DNA from: Hydrocarboniphaga daqingensis
GTDB taxonomy: Bacteria > Pseudomonadota > Gammaproteobacteria > Nevskiales > Nevskiaceae
Assembly (NCBI RefSeq): GCF_900129825.1
Contig: NZ_FQWZ01000005.1
Location: forward strand, 304,897 to 368,896
Length of the DNA stretch: 64,000 nt
Direction: 5' to 3'
How positions within the stretch are numbered: the stretch's first letter is position 1; each line of letters begins with the position of its first letter. Below are positions 16,191 to 24,637 of this stretch, piece after piece. The translations under genes and the position numbers were made by a program. The notes under the pieces are model-generated. The model saw only the letters and a program-made list of their open reading frames with translations. It was not told where the DNA came from and did no database searches.

Positions 16191-16520
16191 ATGCTCAACA
16201 AGCTGAAAGGCATGAAGGATGGCGCCATCGCGCTATTCATCAGAAGTTTTGCCAACGAGAAGCTGTCGCAGTACGGCGCCATCGACGACTGCCAAGTCGA
16301 CACTGCCGGCGCTCGTGTACAACTGCGGCTGCGGCTCAAGGGCGAACTCGAGCCTATTACCGTGGCGATTGAGCGTTATGAATTGGAGCGCATCGGTGAC
16401 GAGCGCTTCATTCGACTGAAAAGCTTCAGTAGCTCGCGAGAATGGATCGGCGTGGCGTTGAACCAGCGCCTGGCCGACAAGCAGTTCAAGCTGCCTGCCG
16501 CCGTCGCCAGCTTGCTCTAG
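16191..16520 (+). CDS. Conserved-looking small protein, function unknown
   Basis: 109 aa from the ATG at 16191, 10 bases after the phoH-like gene. I do not recognise the family. It starts LNKLKGMKDGAIALFIRSFA, then has beta-rich segments (VDTAGARVQLRLRLKGELEP, ITVAIERYELERIG) and a basic C-terminus. No signal peptide, membrane segment or metal motif is visible. The amphipathic LRLRLKGELEPITVAIERYE section resembles small lipid- or nucleic-acid-binding beta barrels only loosely. Tight spacing suggests co-expression with the PIN-PhoH ATPase. It converges on radA with 11 bases between. Confidence 0.7.
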   Translation: MLNKLKGMKDGAIALFIRSFANEKLSQYGAIDDCQVDTAGARVQLRLRLKGELEPITVAIERYELERIGDERFIRLKSFSSSREWIGVALNQRLADKQFKLPAAVASLL

Positions 16521-16531
16521 CGATCGGGACG

Positions 16532-17899
16532 CTACAGTGCCTGATCGAGCGCCTGCTCGATCCGGGCAACGGCCACGATCTCGATGTCGAGCTTGGCTGC
16601 CTTACGCGGCCGATTCGATTCCGGAATGATCGCCCGCTTGAAACCATGCTTGGCCGCCTCCTGCAGGCGCTCCTCGCCGTTCTGGACCGGGCGAATTTCG
16701 CCAGCCAGCCCAACCTCGCCAAACACCACGGTGTCATGGGCGACCGGCCGCCCACGAAAACTCGACAGTGCCGCCAGCAGCAACGGCAAGTCGGCAGCAG
16801 GCTCCTGAATGCGCATGCCGCCCACCACATTGGCGAACACATCTTGGTCGGCCAATGACACCCCGCCGTGGCGGTGCAGAACGGCCAGCAGCATATTCAA
16901 ACGGTTGCTTTCCAGACCGAGCGTGACACGCCGGGGGCTGCCGCCGTGGCTTGCATCGACCAGAGCCTGGACTTCGACCAATAGCGGGCGACTGCCCTGA
17001 CGGGTCACGGTAATGACGCTTCCGGCGACCGGCTGGTCATGACGCGACAAAAACAGCGCTGACGGATTGCTGACTTCCTTCAGGCCGGCATCCGTCATAG
17101 CGAACACGCCGAGCTCGTTGACGGCGCCAAAACGATTCTTCACGGCCCTGACGATACGGAATCGACTGCCGGCGTCATGCTCGAAGTACAGCACCGTGTC
17201 GACCATATGCTCGAGCACACGCGGGCCGGCGATGGCGCCTTCCTTGGTAACGTGTCCCACCAGAATCACCGCCGTACCGCTCGCCTTGGCATGCCGGACC
17301 AATCGTGCGGCGCATTCACGCAACTGCGACACGGACCCGGGCGCCGAGTCCAGGGCGTCGGTGTACAAGGTTTGGATGGAGTCGATGACGACCAGCCCTG
17401 GCCGATGCCGGGTCAGCTGATCGATGATCCGCTCGACACCGGTCTCGGCCAACACAGGCAGATCGAGTCGCGGCAGGCCCAGACGACTAGCCCGCAGCCG
17501 CACCTGTGACAACGACTCTTCGCCACTGACGTACAAAGTGTCGAGTCGCCCTTCGAGTGCCGCCAGCACCTGCAGCAGCAGCGTGGACTTGCCGATGCCA
17601 GGATCGCCGCCGATCAGGATGACGGCGCCCGGTACGATACCGCCTCCGAGCACTCGATCCATCTCGGGCAGCCCCGAAGCAACTCGCGGCGCATCTTCGG
17701 TTTCGACCTCGTGCAGGCGCTCGATCCGGGCCTCGCCGGCGATGGCGGCGCGCCGGTCCGGGGTGGTCGCCTCACCCGCCGATTCAATCAGCGTATTCCA
17801 CGCCCCGCAATCCGCACATTGTCCAGCCCATTTCGGCGATTCCGCCCCGCAGGCCTGACATACATAACGCACCGAACGCTTGCTCGAAATCTTTGCCAT
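16532..17899 (-). CDS. radA: DNA repair protein RadA (Sms)
   Basis: 455 aa, normal length. A RecA-like branch-migration helicase acting in recombinational repair. It has an N-terminal C4 zinc finger (Cys14, Cys17, Cys28, Cys31), Walker A GGDPGIGKSTLLLQ, Walker B-type LVVIDSIQT, the RadA-specific KNRFG motif (VKNRFGAVNELGVF), and a C-terminal Lon-protease-like domain with NVVGGMRIQEPAADLP. It is divergent from the PP2C gene across 125 bases. Confidence 0.96.
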   Translation of the reverse strand: MAKISSKRSVRYVCQACGAESPKWAGQCADCGAWNTLIESAGEATTPDRRAAIAGEARIERLHEVETEDAPRVASGLPEMDRVLGGGIVPGAVILIGGDPGIGKSTLLLQVLAALEGRLDTLYVSGEESLSQVRLRASRLGLPRLDLPVLAETGVERIIDQLTRHRPGLVVIDSIQTLYTDALDSAPGSVSQLRECAARLVRHAKASGTAVILVGHVTKEGAIAGPRVLEHMVDTVLYFEHDAGSRFRIVRAVKNRFGAVNELGVFAMTDAGLKEVSNPSALFLSRHDQPVAGSVITVTRQGSRPLLVEVQALVDASHGGSPRRVTLGLESNRLNMLLAVLHRHGGVSLADQDVFANVVGGMRIQEPAADLPLLLAALSSFRGRPVAHDTVVFGEVGLAGEIRPVQNGEERLQEAAKHGFKRAIIPESNRPRKAAKLDIEIVAVARIEQALDQAL

Positions 17900-18024
17900 A
17901 GACGTCAGTATGAAGCCTGCCCGCGCCGACTGCCGAGCCGGCCTGCCCGGATTGCACGTTGAACGCGCAAGCGCATTCCAGCAAGGCCGCAGACGACACC
18001 GACGCAGTCACCTAGACTGCGCAC

Positions 18025-18852
18025 ATGCAATCGAAACCACGCTTGGCGACCGCATTGGCGACCCATACCGGTCGAGTGCGGACCAACAACGAGGACAGCG
18101 TCGCCGAGGCACCCGAACTCGGCTTGATTGTCCTCGCCGATGGCATGGGTGGGCACAACGCCGGCGAAGTGGCCAGCAGTATTGCCGTGCACGCGACAGT
18201 GGAAGTCGTACGTCACTACTGGCACGACCCCGAACTACAGCCAGAACAAAAGCCCGCGGCTCGCGCGTTGCTGTTAGAGCGAGCGCTTCGAACGGCGCAC
18301 GAGCGGATCCGCGAGCGCGCCATCGGCGATGCGGAACACTGCGCGGGCATGGGCACCACGGCAACCTGCTGTCTGATCTACGGCGATCGCTTGACGATTG
18401 CGCACATTGGCGACTCCAGAGCGTATCGACTCCGGGATCACCGGCTGACGCAACTGACGCGCGACCACTCGGTAATCGAACAACTGATTGAGCAAGGTCT
18501 CTACAATCGCGAAACGGCAAGTCGTCTGGTTCGAAAAAACCTGGTGACCCGCGCCTTAGGCGTTGAGGCCAGCGTCCGCATCGACGTCCTAAATGAGGAC
18601 GTGCGTCTGCACGACCTTTTTCTGATCTGCTCCGATGGCCTGACGGACATGCTCAGCGATGAAACCATCAGCTGCATTCTGGATCAGCCCCGCATGGCAG
18701 CGTCAGATTTGGCCCGACAACTGGTCGACCAAGCACTGGCGTCTGGCGGTCACGACAACGTGACCGTGGCCATCGCGCGTGTCGAATCAACGGAATCGTT
18801 AGACCGGTGGCATCACCGGCTGCGTCGATGGCTATCCGCTCGAGCGCACTGA
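18025..18852 (+). CDS. PP2C-family serine/threonine phosphatase
   Basis: 275 aa, a single PP2C catalytic domain. Metal-binding acidic motifs are intact: VRTNNEDSV (Asp/Glu), LADGMGGHNAGE, GDSRAYRLRDHRL, CSDGLTDML and GGHDNVTV. It would dephosphorylate Ser/Thr phosphoproteins in a metal-dependent way. Bacterial PP2C genes often sit beside a Ser/Thr kinase or an FHA protein; none is present here, so the partner kinase must lie elsewhere. No membrane segment is seen. It converges with the sugar transferase, with a GGCGCCT/AGGCGCC hairpin at 18869-18886 across that gene's stop. Confidence 0.9.
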   Translation: MQSKPRLATALATHTGRVRTNNEDSVAEAPELGLIVLADGMGGHNAGEVASSIAVHATVEVVRHYWHDPELQPEQKPAARALLLERALRTAHERIRERAIGDAEHCAGMGTTATCCLIYGDRLTIAHIGDSRAYRLRDHRLTQLTRDHSVIEQLIEQGLYNRETASRLVRKNLVTRALGVEASVRIDVLNEDVRLHDLFLICSDGLTDMLSDETISCILDQPRMAASDLARQLVDQALASGGHDNVTVAIARVESTESLDRWHHRLRRWLSARAH

Positions 18853-18874
18853 TTCAGCAGTTGACGATGGCGCC

Positions 18875-19591
18875 TCAGTAGGCGCCGTTACCCGCCACGA
18901 CGACCCTGACGGTTTTCAGCAGAATCGACAGATCGAGCAGCAGGCTCCGGTTGCGAGCGTAATAGACGTCCATTGCAACGCGCCGGCGATAGCTGGCATC
19001 GCTGCGACCGGTCACCTGCCACAGGCCGGTCAGGCCCGGCTTCGCTCCCAAATAAGTTCCAAGATTGCGCCCGTAGCGATGCAATTCGTCGCGCACGATC
19101 GGCCGTGGGCCGACCAAACTCATCTCACCTACCAGGACATTCCAGATCTGCGGCAGCTCGTCGAGACTGGTACGGCGCAGGAATCGCCCGATCGGCGTGA
19201 TCCGCGGGTCGTTGCGGAGCTTGCGCACTTCCTGCCATTCCGCCGCCAGTGCCGCATCGGAATCGAGCAGGGCTTTCAGGCGTTGCTCGGCATCGGGCAC
19301 CATCGTCCTGAACTTGTAGCAGCGGAAGCTGCGTCCGTTGAGACCGACGCGTTCATGCGGAAAGAACACATCGCCACCACCACGCCGAATCACAACGACG
19401 ATGGCGATGATCAACGGCGAAAACACAATGGCAAGCAATATGGCGCCTACGATATCGGACAGCCGCTTTGCGCCGTCGCGAACCGATGCTTTCAGCGATG
19501 CCAGCGCACCTGTCGATACTGCATTGAGTAACGGGTCCGCATCGACAACCGCCGTCTCGGCAAACGTTGTCTCGAAGTCCGCATCAGCCAT
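18875..19591 (-). CDS. Undecaprenyl-phosphate sugar-1-phosphate transferase
   Basis: 238 aa from the ATG at 19591, preceded by AGGAAG at 7 bases. It has one N-terminal membrane segment (VGAILLAIVFSPLIIAIVVV) and then the bacterial sugar transferase domain: FFPHERVGLNGRSFRCYKFRTM, RRTSLDELPQIWNVL, MSLVGPRP, and the C-terminal KPGLTGLWQVTGRS. This is the catalytic core of WbaP/WcaJ/GumD-type enzymes without the usual extra membrane helices. It would start a lipid-linked polysaccharide repeat unit at the inner membrane. Sugar specificity cannot be read. It could supply substrate to the export locus at 5.4-11.6 kb. Confidence 0.88.
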   Translation of the reverse strand: MADADFETTFAETAVVDADPLLNAVSTGALASLKASVRDGAKRLSDIVGAILLAIVFSPLIIAIVVVIRRGGGDVFFPHERVGLNGRSFRCYKFRTMVPDAEQRLKALLDSDAALAAEWQEVRKLRNDPRITPIGRFLRRTSLDELPQIWNVLVGEMSLVGPRPIVRDELHRYGRNLGTYLGAKPGLTGLWQVTGRSDASYRRRVAMDVYYARNRSLLLDLSILLKTVRVVVAGNGAY

Positions 19592-19815
19592 TCGTTTCTT
19601 CCTAAATTCCAATATTGCTGCGCGACCAATCCAGAATGCCTGTTGAAGCGATGGCACCCTTGAGCCGAACGCGAGCTGCGAATACCCGTGAATAATCACG
19701 ATTGCTGCATCGCAACAGCGGCAGCAACTCTAATCGTTATAAGGGGTTCGCCGCAAAATTGATAGCCGACTTCAACACGCTCCAAGCCAATCTGCGGACC
19801 GGTTCACGCTTCGCT

Positions 19816-20928
19816 TTATCGCAGGTCGAGCCGACTGCCCGCTGAATCAACATAGCGAAAGCGCACCCGATTCGTCAGCCCGCAGAACAGCTCGTAAGCC
19901 AACGTACCGGCGTGAGCCGCCAACAGCTCTGCAGGCAGCGCCGCGCCCCAGAGCAAGACCTCGTCACCGACAACGGCGGCAGGCGCCTCACGTAAATCCA
20001 GCGTGATCATGTCCATCGACACCCGCCCCGCGATACGGGCCGGTTGACCGCCCACCAAAATGGGGGCGCCAGACGACAGGCTGCGGTGGATTCCGTCAGC
20101 GTATCCAACCGCGGCGACACCAATCGACATCGGCTCCGGACAACGGTAAGCACTTCCATAGCCAATACCAGCGCCCGCCTCGTAATCCCGGCGGGCGATC
20201 AGCCGACTGGTCAGCGTCAATGCTGGCTGCAGGCCGAGGTCCAAACCGACCTTGCCCGGCAAAGGGCTAGCTCCGTACAAGGCCAACCCCGGCCTGACCC
20301 AGTCACGTTGCGCCGCCGACGGCCACCCCAACAGCCCGGCCGAGTTCGCGATCGAACGCGCGCCGGGGAGGCCCAGTAGAGCGGCGTCGAAATCCTCGAT
20401 TTGGCGCTGCGTCATCGGATTGTCCATCTCATCAGCGCAGGCGAGATGCGTCATCCAGCCGCAGAATTGCCATCCCGGATTGCGTTCAAGCACCGCAGAC
20501 AACCGCGGCACCGCGGACAATGGAAAGCCGAGCCGGTGCATCCCGCTATCGAGCTTGAACCAAACCTGCAGACTGGCACTGGCCGGCATCGACTCCAGCA
20601 ACTGCACTTGCCAAAAGTCGTTGAGCACGATCTGGAGACGTTCGTAGGCGGCCAAGTTGGCCTCCTCGGCGCTCAGAATGCCTTCGAGCAAGGTGATCGG
20701 GGTGCGGATGTGCGCCTCGCGCAGGGTCAGCGCCTCTTCGATACAGGCCACCGCCAAGGCATCCACGCCAGCCGCCTCCAGTGTCCGCGCGACCGGAACC
20801 GCTCCATGGCCATAGGCGTCCGCTTTGACTGCCGCCATCACGCGAGCGCCCGGCGCACGCCGTCGAACTTGCCGCAGATTGTGCCGAATGGCTGCCAGAT
20901 CCACCGTCGCGGTGACGCGATCGCTCAT
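19816..20928 (-). CDS. alr: Alanine racemase
   Basis: 370 aa. Interconverts L- and D-alanine for peptidoglycan. The PLP lysine is in AAVKADAYGHG at about 33-43; HRLGFP and the C-terminal catalytic Tyr in AGAGIGYGSAYR and MDMITLDLR are present. It is 15 bases downstream of dnaB on the same strand, the dnaB-alr pairing seen in many gammaproteobacteria. Whether it is the biosynthetic or catabolic isozyme cannot be told, but the dnaB context favours biosynthetic. Confidence 0.95.
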   Translation of the reverse strand: MSDRVTATVDLAAIRHNLRQVRRRAPGARVMAAVKADAYGHGAVPVARTLEAAGVDALAVACIEEALTLREAHIRTPITLLEGILSAEEANLAAYERLQIVLNDFWQVQLLESMPASASLQVWFKLDSGMHRLGFPLSAVPRLSAVLERNPGWQFCGWMTHLACADEMDNPMTQRQIEDFDAALLGLPGARSIANSAGLLGWPSAAQRDWVRPGLALYGASPLPGKVGLDLGLQPALTLTSRLIARRDYEAGAGIGYGSAYRCPEPMSIGVAAVGYADGIHRSLSSGAPILVGGQPARIAGRVSMDMITLDLREAPAAVVGDEVLLWGAALPAELLAAHAGTLAYELFCGLTNRVRFRYVDSAGSRLDLR

Positions 20929-20943
20929 AGCGCCTCGGGACTG

Positions 20944-22296
20944 CTACTCGGAGTACTCGCCACCCGCGAACGGGATGCGCGCATTCTCGAAACGGGTGTA
21001 TTGGCCGTGGAACTCAAGCGGAATGCTACCCAGCGGACCATTACGCTGCTTGGCAATGATGATCTCGGCCTGGGTCTCATCGCTGGTCTTGTTGTAGACC
21101 CAGTCGCGATAAATGAACACCACCAAGTCGGCGTCCTGTTCGATACCGCCCGATTCACGCAAGTCGGACATGCGCGGTCGCTTGTTGTCGCGCTGTTCGA
21201 CGCCGCGGTTGAGCTGCGAGAGCGCGATGATCGGCAGCTTGAGCTCTTTGGCTAGCGCCTTGAGGCTACGCGAGATCTCCGAAATTTCGGAGGTACGGTT
21301 GTCCTTGGTACCGGGGACCTGCATCAGCTGAATGTAATCCACGACGATCAGCTTGATTTTCTCTTTCTGCGACAAGCGGCGAGCGCGCGCGCGCAAATCA
21401 TTCGGCGACAGTGCACCGGTTTCGTCGATGAACATCGGCGCCTCGCGTAGTCGATTGATCGTCCACGTCAGCTGATCCATTTCTTGATCGGACAACTCAC
21501 CGCTGCGCAGCTTCTGCATCGGGATGCCACCACGTGACGAGATCACGCGATAGCCGATCTGCTCGGCCGACATTTCCATGCTGAAGATCGCGACGGCCTC
21601 CTTGCGCTCAAACGCAACGTACTCAGCGATATTGACGGCCAGCGTCGTCTTGCCCATCGATGGGCGCGCCGCGAGGATCATCAGATCGCCCTCGCCCAAG
21701 CCGCTGGTCTTGTTGTCGAACTCGGTGAAACCGGTCGCCAGCCCCGCCGAACCACCCGGGTTGTCGCGCACGCTGGAGATACGATCAAACACCGCGGCCA
21801 TGATCTGCTGCATGCCCACCGCACCGCCCTGAGTGCGCATGCCGCGTTCACGGATGCCGAACACTTTTTGTTCGGCCATGTCGATCAGCTCTTGCGGAGC
21901 ACGACCATCGGCACGGAAGCCCAGGTCGCTGATGTCCTGACCTGCCGCAATCAAGCTGCGTAAGATCGATCGCTCACGGACGATATCGGCGTAAGCGACG
22001 ATGTTGGCTGCACTGGGCGTATCGGCTGCCAGCGTACCCAGGTACGACAGACCGCCGGCTTCATCCAGCTTGTTCTGAGCGCGCAAGTGCTCGGACAGCG
22101 TGACGAAGTCGCAGGGCCGGTTGGCGCCGATCAGATCGCAGATGGCGCGATAGATCAGACCGTGGTCGGCACGGTAGAAATCGGTCTCGGCAAGACGGTC
22201 CGCCAACTCGTTCCAGGCACGGTTGTCGAGCATCAACCCGCCCAGCACGGACTGCTCGGCTTCGATCGAATACGGAGGTTGCTTCGGGTCCGACAT
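20944..22296 (-). CDS. dnaB: Replicative DNA helicase DnaB
   Basis: 450 aa from the ATG at 22296 (SDPKQPPYSIEAEQSVLGG), the standard DnaB N-terminus; an upstream TTG would add 12 residues. It is a hexameric helicase at the replication fork. The N-terminal primase-interaction domain spans about 1-110, then linker, then RecA-like core with Walker A ARPSMGKTTLAVN, Walker B LIVVDYIQLM and QLNRGVEQR. No intein is present. Together with rpsF-rpsR-rplI upstream and alr downstream it forms a conserved neighbourhood; a terminator-like hairpin separates it from rplI. Confidence 0.97.
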   Translation of the reverse strand: MSDPKQPPYSIEAEQSVLGGLMLDNRAWNELADRLAETDFYRADHGLIYRAICDLIGANRPCDFVTLSEHLRAQNKLDEAGGLSYLGTLAADTPSAANIVAYADIVRERSILRSLIAAGQDISDLGFRADGRAPQELIDMAEQKVFGIRERGMRTQGGAVGMQQIMAAVFDRISSVRDNPGGSAGLATGFTEFDNKTSGLGEGDLMILAARPSMGKTTLAVNIAEYVAFERKEAVAIFSMEMSAEQIGYRVISSRGGIPMQKLRSGELSDQEMDQLTWTINRLREAPMFIDETGALSPNDLRARARRLSQKEKIKLIVVDYIQLMQVPGTKDNRTSEISEISRSLKALAKELKLPIIALSQLNRGVEQRDNKRPRMSDLRESGGIEQDADLVVFIYRDWVYNKTSDETQAEIIIAKQRNGPLGSIPLEFHGQYTRFENARIPFAGGEYSE

Positions 22297-22330
22297 GGGG
22301 CTCGCTGGGCGATAAAACTCGAGGTCAAAC

Positions 22331-22357
22331 AAAAACGGCCCGCGTGAAGCGGGCCGT
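22331..22357 (-). terminator. Terminator of the rpsF-rpsR-rplI operon
   Basis: Nine-bp stem ACGGCCCGC at 22335-22343 with GCGGGCCGT at 22349-22357 and a five-base loop; on the minus strand it is followed by TTTTGTTT. It lies 34 bases after rplI and before dnaB. A classic Rho-independent terminator. Confidence 0.85.
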
Positions 22358-22390
22358 CAAGTCTAGCGGAGAAGACTCTAAGCGGGTCGC

Positions 22391-22846
22391 TTAGGCAGCC
22401 TTCTCTTCAACCACGACCACGGTCAGGCTGGTTTCGACTTCGCCGTGCAGGCGCACGATCACGTCGTAGCTGCCAATCGAGCGGATCGGGCCGTCGACCA
22501 AATCCAGCTCGGCCTTATGCACTTCGATGCCCGCGGCTTCAGCGGCGCGGACGATCTCGGCAGGGCCGACGGAACCGTACAGCTTGCCTTCTTCGGCGGC
22601 CAGCGCCTTGACCGTCACCGACTTGCCACCGATCTTCTCGGCGCGAATCTTGGCGGCGTTCAGGCTGTCCTGGGACTTCTTGACCAGCTCGGCCTTGCGG
22701 GTTTCGAAGACCTTGCGGTTGCCTTCGGTCGCCGGCAGCGCGATGCCCTTGGGCAGCAGGTAGTTGCGGCCGTAACCCGGGGTCACCTTGACGGTGTCGC
22801 CGAGGTCACCGAGGTTCTTGACTCGTTCCAGCAGAATCACGTTCAT
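22391..22846 (-). CDS. rplI: 50S ribosomal protein L9
   Basis: 151 aa. The N-terminal domain MNVILLERVKNLGDLGDTVK and GYGRNYLLPKGIALPAT are the L9 signature that binds 23S rRNA; a long connecting helix (RKAELVKKSQDSLNAAKIRA) leads to the C-terminal domain. It is the last gene of rpsF-rpsR-rplI and is followed by a hairpin terminator. Confidence 0.98.
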   Translation of the reverse strand: MNVILLERVKNLGDLGDTVKVTPGYGRNYLLPKGIALPATEGNRKVFETRKAELVKKSQDSLNAAKIRAEKIGGKSVTVKALAAEEGKLYGSVGPAEIVRAAEAAGIEVHKAELDLVDGPIRSIGSYDVIVRLHGEVETSLTVVVVEEKAA

Positions 22847-22864
22847 GTTTGCGGGCTCCTGCTC

Positions 22865-23131
22865 TTATTCGTGCTTATCGGTGTACGGCAGCAAGGCCAA
22901 GAAGCGGGCCTGCTTGATCGCAACCGCCAGCTGACGCTGATAACGGGTGCGCGTGCCGGTGATGCGGGCCGGCACGATCTTGCCGTTCTCGCCGATATAG
23001 CCCTTCAGCATCGCCAAATCCTTGTAGTCGATCGGCGCGGCGTTGTCGGAGCTGAACTTGCACGACTTCTTGCGGCGGAAGAAACGGCCACCGGAGCCAC
23101 CACCGCCGCCTTCTTTGCGTTCGAATGCCAT
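22865..23131 (-). CDS. rpsR: 30S ribosomal protein S18
   Basis: 88 aa. The Gly-rich N-terminus, [14 protein letters not shown] and [39 protein letters not shown] are S18 signatures. Its start overlaps the rpsF stop in TAATG, so S6 and S18, which bind rRNA as a heterodimer, are translationally coupled. The priB gene found between them in enterobacteria is absent. Confidence 0.98.
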   Translation of the reverse strand: MAFERKEGGGGGSGGRFFRRKKSCKFSSDNAAPIDYKDLAMLKGYIGENGKIVPARITGTRTRYQRQLAVAIKQARFLALLPYTDKHE

Positions 23132-23547
23132 TAGACGTTCTCCTCGGTGGCTTCTTCGTCAGCATCCGCATTATCGGACGCAGCCGCGTCATCGCGGCGG
23201 GACTTGTATTCGGGCTTCTTGTCTTCTTCCGGCGCCTTGAACAACGGCGACTGCGCCGTTTCCGGGGCATCCTTGCGAATCACCAGCTTGCGGATCACGG
23301 CGTCGTTGAACTTGAACGCGCTTTCCAGTTCGGCCAGGGCCTTGTCGCTGCACTCGACGTTCAACAGAACGTAGTGAGCCTTGTGAAGCTTGGCGATCGG
23401 ATAGGCCAGCTGACGACGGCCCCAATCTTCGAGGCGGTGAATCTTGCCGCCATCGCCTTCCACCATTGCCTTGTAACGCTCAGTCATGGCCGGGACCTGA
23501 TCGCTCTGGTCCGGATGCACCATGACTACGATTTCGTAGTGACGCAT
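23131..23547 (-). CDS. rpsF: 30S ribosomal protein S6
   Basis: 138 aa. [21 protein letters not shown] and [25 protein letters not shown] are typical of S6. The C-terminus is long and acidic ([20 protein letters not shown] region), common for S6 proteins that are glutamylated or have variable tails. A good AGGAG lies 6 bases before the ATG. The 5' leader holds two strong stem-loops. Confidence 0.98.
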   Translation of the reverse strand: MRHYEIVVMVHPDQSDQVPAMTERYKAMVEGDGGKIHRLEDWGRRQLAYPIAKLHKAHYVLLNVECSDKALAELESAFKFNDAVIRKLVIRKDAPETAQSPLFKAPEEDKKPEYKSRRDDAAASDNADADEEATEENV

Positions 23548-23571
23548 GGATTACTCCTGTCTATGGATGTC

Positions 23572-23628
23572 GGCCACCACGGGGATGGCCGGGACAGTCC
23601 CCCGCCGGAAACGGTCGGGCGGTGGGAC
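23572..23628 (-). promoter_or_regulatory. Structured 5' leader of rpsF (S6:S18-leader candidate)
   Basis: Two stem-loops lie in the leader. Stem A pairs GTCCCCCGCC (23597-23606) with GGCGG-T-GGGAC (23618-23628), ten base pairs with one bulged base, and its loop carries CCG on the mRNA strand. Stem B pairs GGCCA (23572-23576) with TGGCC (23586-23590). An S6:S18-binding leader upstream of rpsF is widespread in bacteria and feeds back on this operon. I infer but cannot prove that this is that element. Confidence 0.45.
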
Positions 23629-23670
23629 AGCGCTCTTCGGCCGAAACGGCAGCCTCGAGAGGGCGCGCAG

Positions 23671-23697
23671 CTTATAGGATCGGCTGCCGGGTATCAA
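23671..23697 (-). promoter_or_regulatory. Putative promoter of the rpsF operon
   Basis: On the minus strand TTGATA (23697-23692) and TATAAG (23676-23671) with a 15-base spacer; shifting the -35 to GTTTGA gives 17. Transcription would start near 23664, leaving a leader of about 115 bases that contains the two stem-loops. Confidence 0.4.
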
Positions 23698-23826
23698 ACC
23701 AGCAGACCGGCACGTCGCACCGACGCATCAGGCGGACGCTGGTTGGCAGTGAATTGAAGCGTGCCGCCCTGGCAGGCGCGCCTGCCGTCAGCCCGGCCCG
23801 ATCAGTGAGGGCGTGGAAGCCGACGC

Positions 23827-24570
23827 CTACCGGCGCTTGGCCGGCTGACGCTGACGGAACGCTTCGTACAAGCAAACGGCAGCGGCGACCGACACATTCA
23901 AGCTTTCGGTCTTGCCGAGCATCGGGATCTTGACCAGCCGATCGCAGGTTTCCCGCGTCAACCGACGCATACCCGCACCTTCTGCTCCCATCACCAGCAC
24001 CAATGGTCCGGTCAGATCTGCCTCGAACAGCGTCTCCTCGGCCTCGCCAGCGAGTCCGGTCAGCCAATAGCCGCGCTCTTTCATCAGTCCGAGCGTCCGA
24101 GACAGGTTCGTTACCGAGATCACCGGAACGCGCTCGGCCGAACCCGCGGCTGCCTTCATGACGACAGCGGTCAGGCCCGCAGCTCGATCTTTCGGGATGA
24201 TGACGCCCGTGGCGCCGACCGCCTCCGCCGTGCGCAAGCAGGCACCGAGGTTATGCGGGTCCTGTACGCCGTCGAGTGCCAGAAACAGGCGATCGGGCGT
24301 CGCGGGCGCTTCCAGCGCGTCTTCGCCGCTGAGTTGCCGCTCGGGAATCAGCGCCAGAACGCCCTGGTGGCGAAGCCCTGGCGCGTACATATCCAAGTCG
24401 CTACGGCTGACCTGACGGACGCGAATCGACAGCGCTTGAGCGGCCGCCAACAAGCGTCGCGCGCGTTCGTCGGCCCGGGTATCGGCCAGCAGGATTTCGT
24501 GGGGTTTTTCGGCGCCGTCTTCGAGCGCCGCCATGACGGCATGAAAGCCGCCGATATATTGATCAGCCAT
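23827..24570 (-). CDS. rlmB: 23S rRNA (guanosine(2251)-2'-O)-methyltransferase
   Basis: 247 aa, a SPOUT/TrmH-family enzyme with an N-terminal substrate-binding domain (QYIGGFHAVMAALED). The knotted SAM domain has LALDGVQDPHNLGACLRTAEA, VMGAEGAGMRRLTRETCD and IPMLGKTESLNVSVAAAVCLYE, the three classical TrmH motifs. It methylates G2251 in the peptidyl-transferase loop. The rnr...rlmB order is conserved with E. coli, but here an OmpA-like lipoprotein gene and a strong hairpin lie between them. Confidence 0.96.
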   Translation of the reverse strand: MADQYIGGFHAVMAALEDGAEKPHEILLADTRADERARRLLAAAQALSIRVRQVSRSDLDMYAPGLRHQGVLALIPERQLSGEDALEAPATPDRLFLALDGVQDPHNLGACLRTAEAVGATGVIIPKDRAAGLTAVVMKAAAGSAERVPVISVTNLSRTLGLMKERGYWLTGLAGEAEETLFEADLTGPLVLVMGAEGAGMRRLTRETCDRLVKIPMLGKTESLNVSVAAAVCLYEAFRQRQPAKRR

Positions 24571-24593
24571 CTCGCTAGTGTAAGCACATTAAT

Positions 24594-24621
24594 GAACAAG
24601 GGCGCCGAAGCGCCCTTGTTC
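24594..24621 (-). terminator. Hairpin after the OmpA-like lipoprotein gene
   Basis: Perfect 12-bp stem GAACAAGGGCGC (24594-24605) and GCGCCCTTGTTC (24610-24621) around a CGAA loop. It lies 17 bases after the lipoprotein stop and 24 bases before the rlmB ATG on the minus strand. The following minus-strand bases (ATTAATG) form only a weak T tract, so partial read-through into rlmB is possible. Confidence 0.68.
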
Positions 24622-24637
24622 TTCATCCAACCGGCAA

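Noticed and set aside
19702..19713. GTGATTATTCAC-type palindrome upstream of the sugar transferase as a CRP/Clp site
   Set aside because: The spacer between GTGA and TCAC is four bases, not six. The position given is approximate; I do not list it as a feature.
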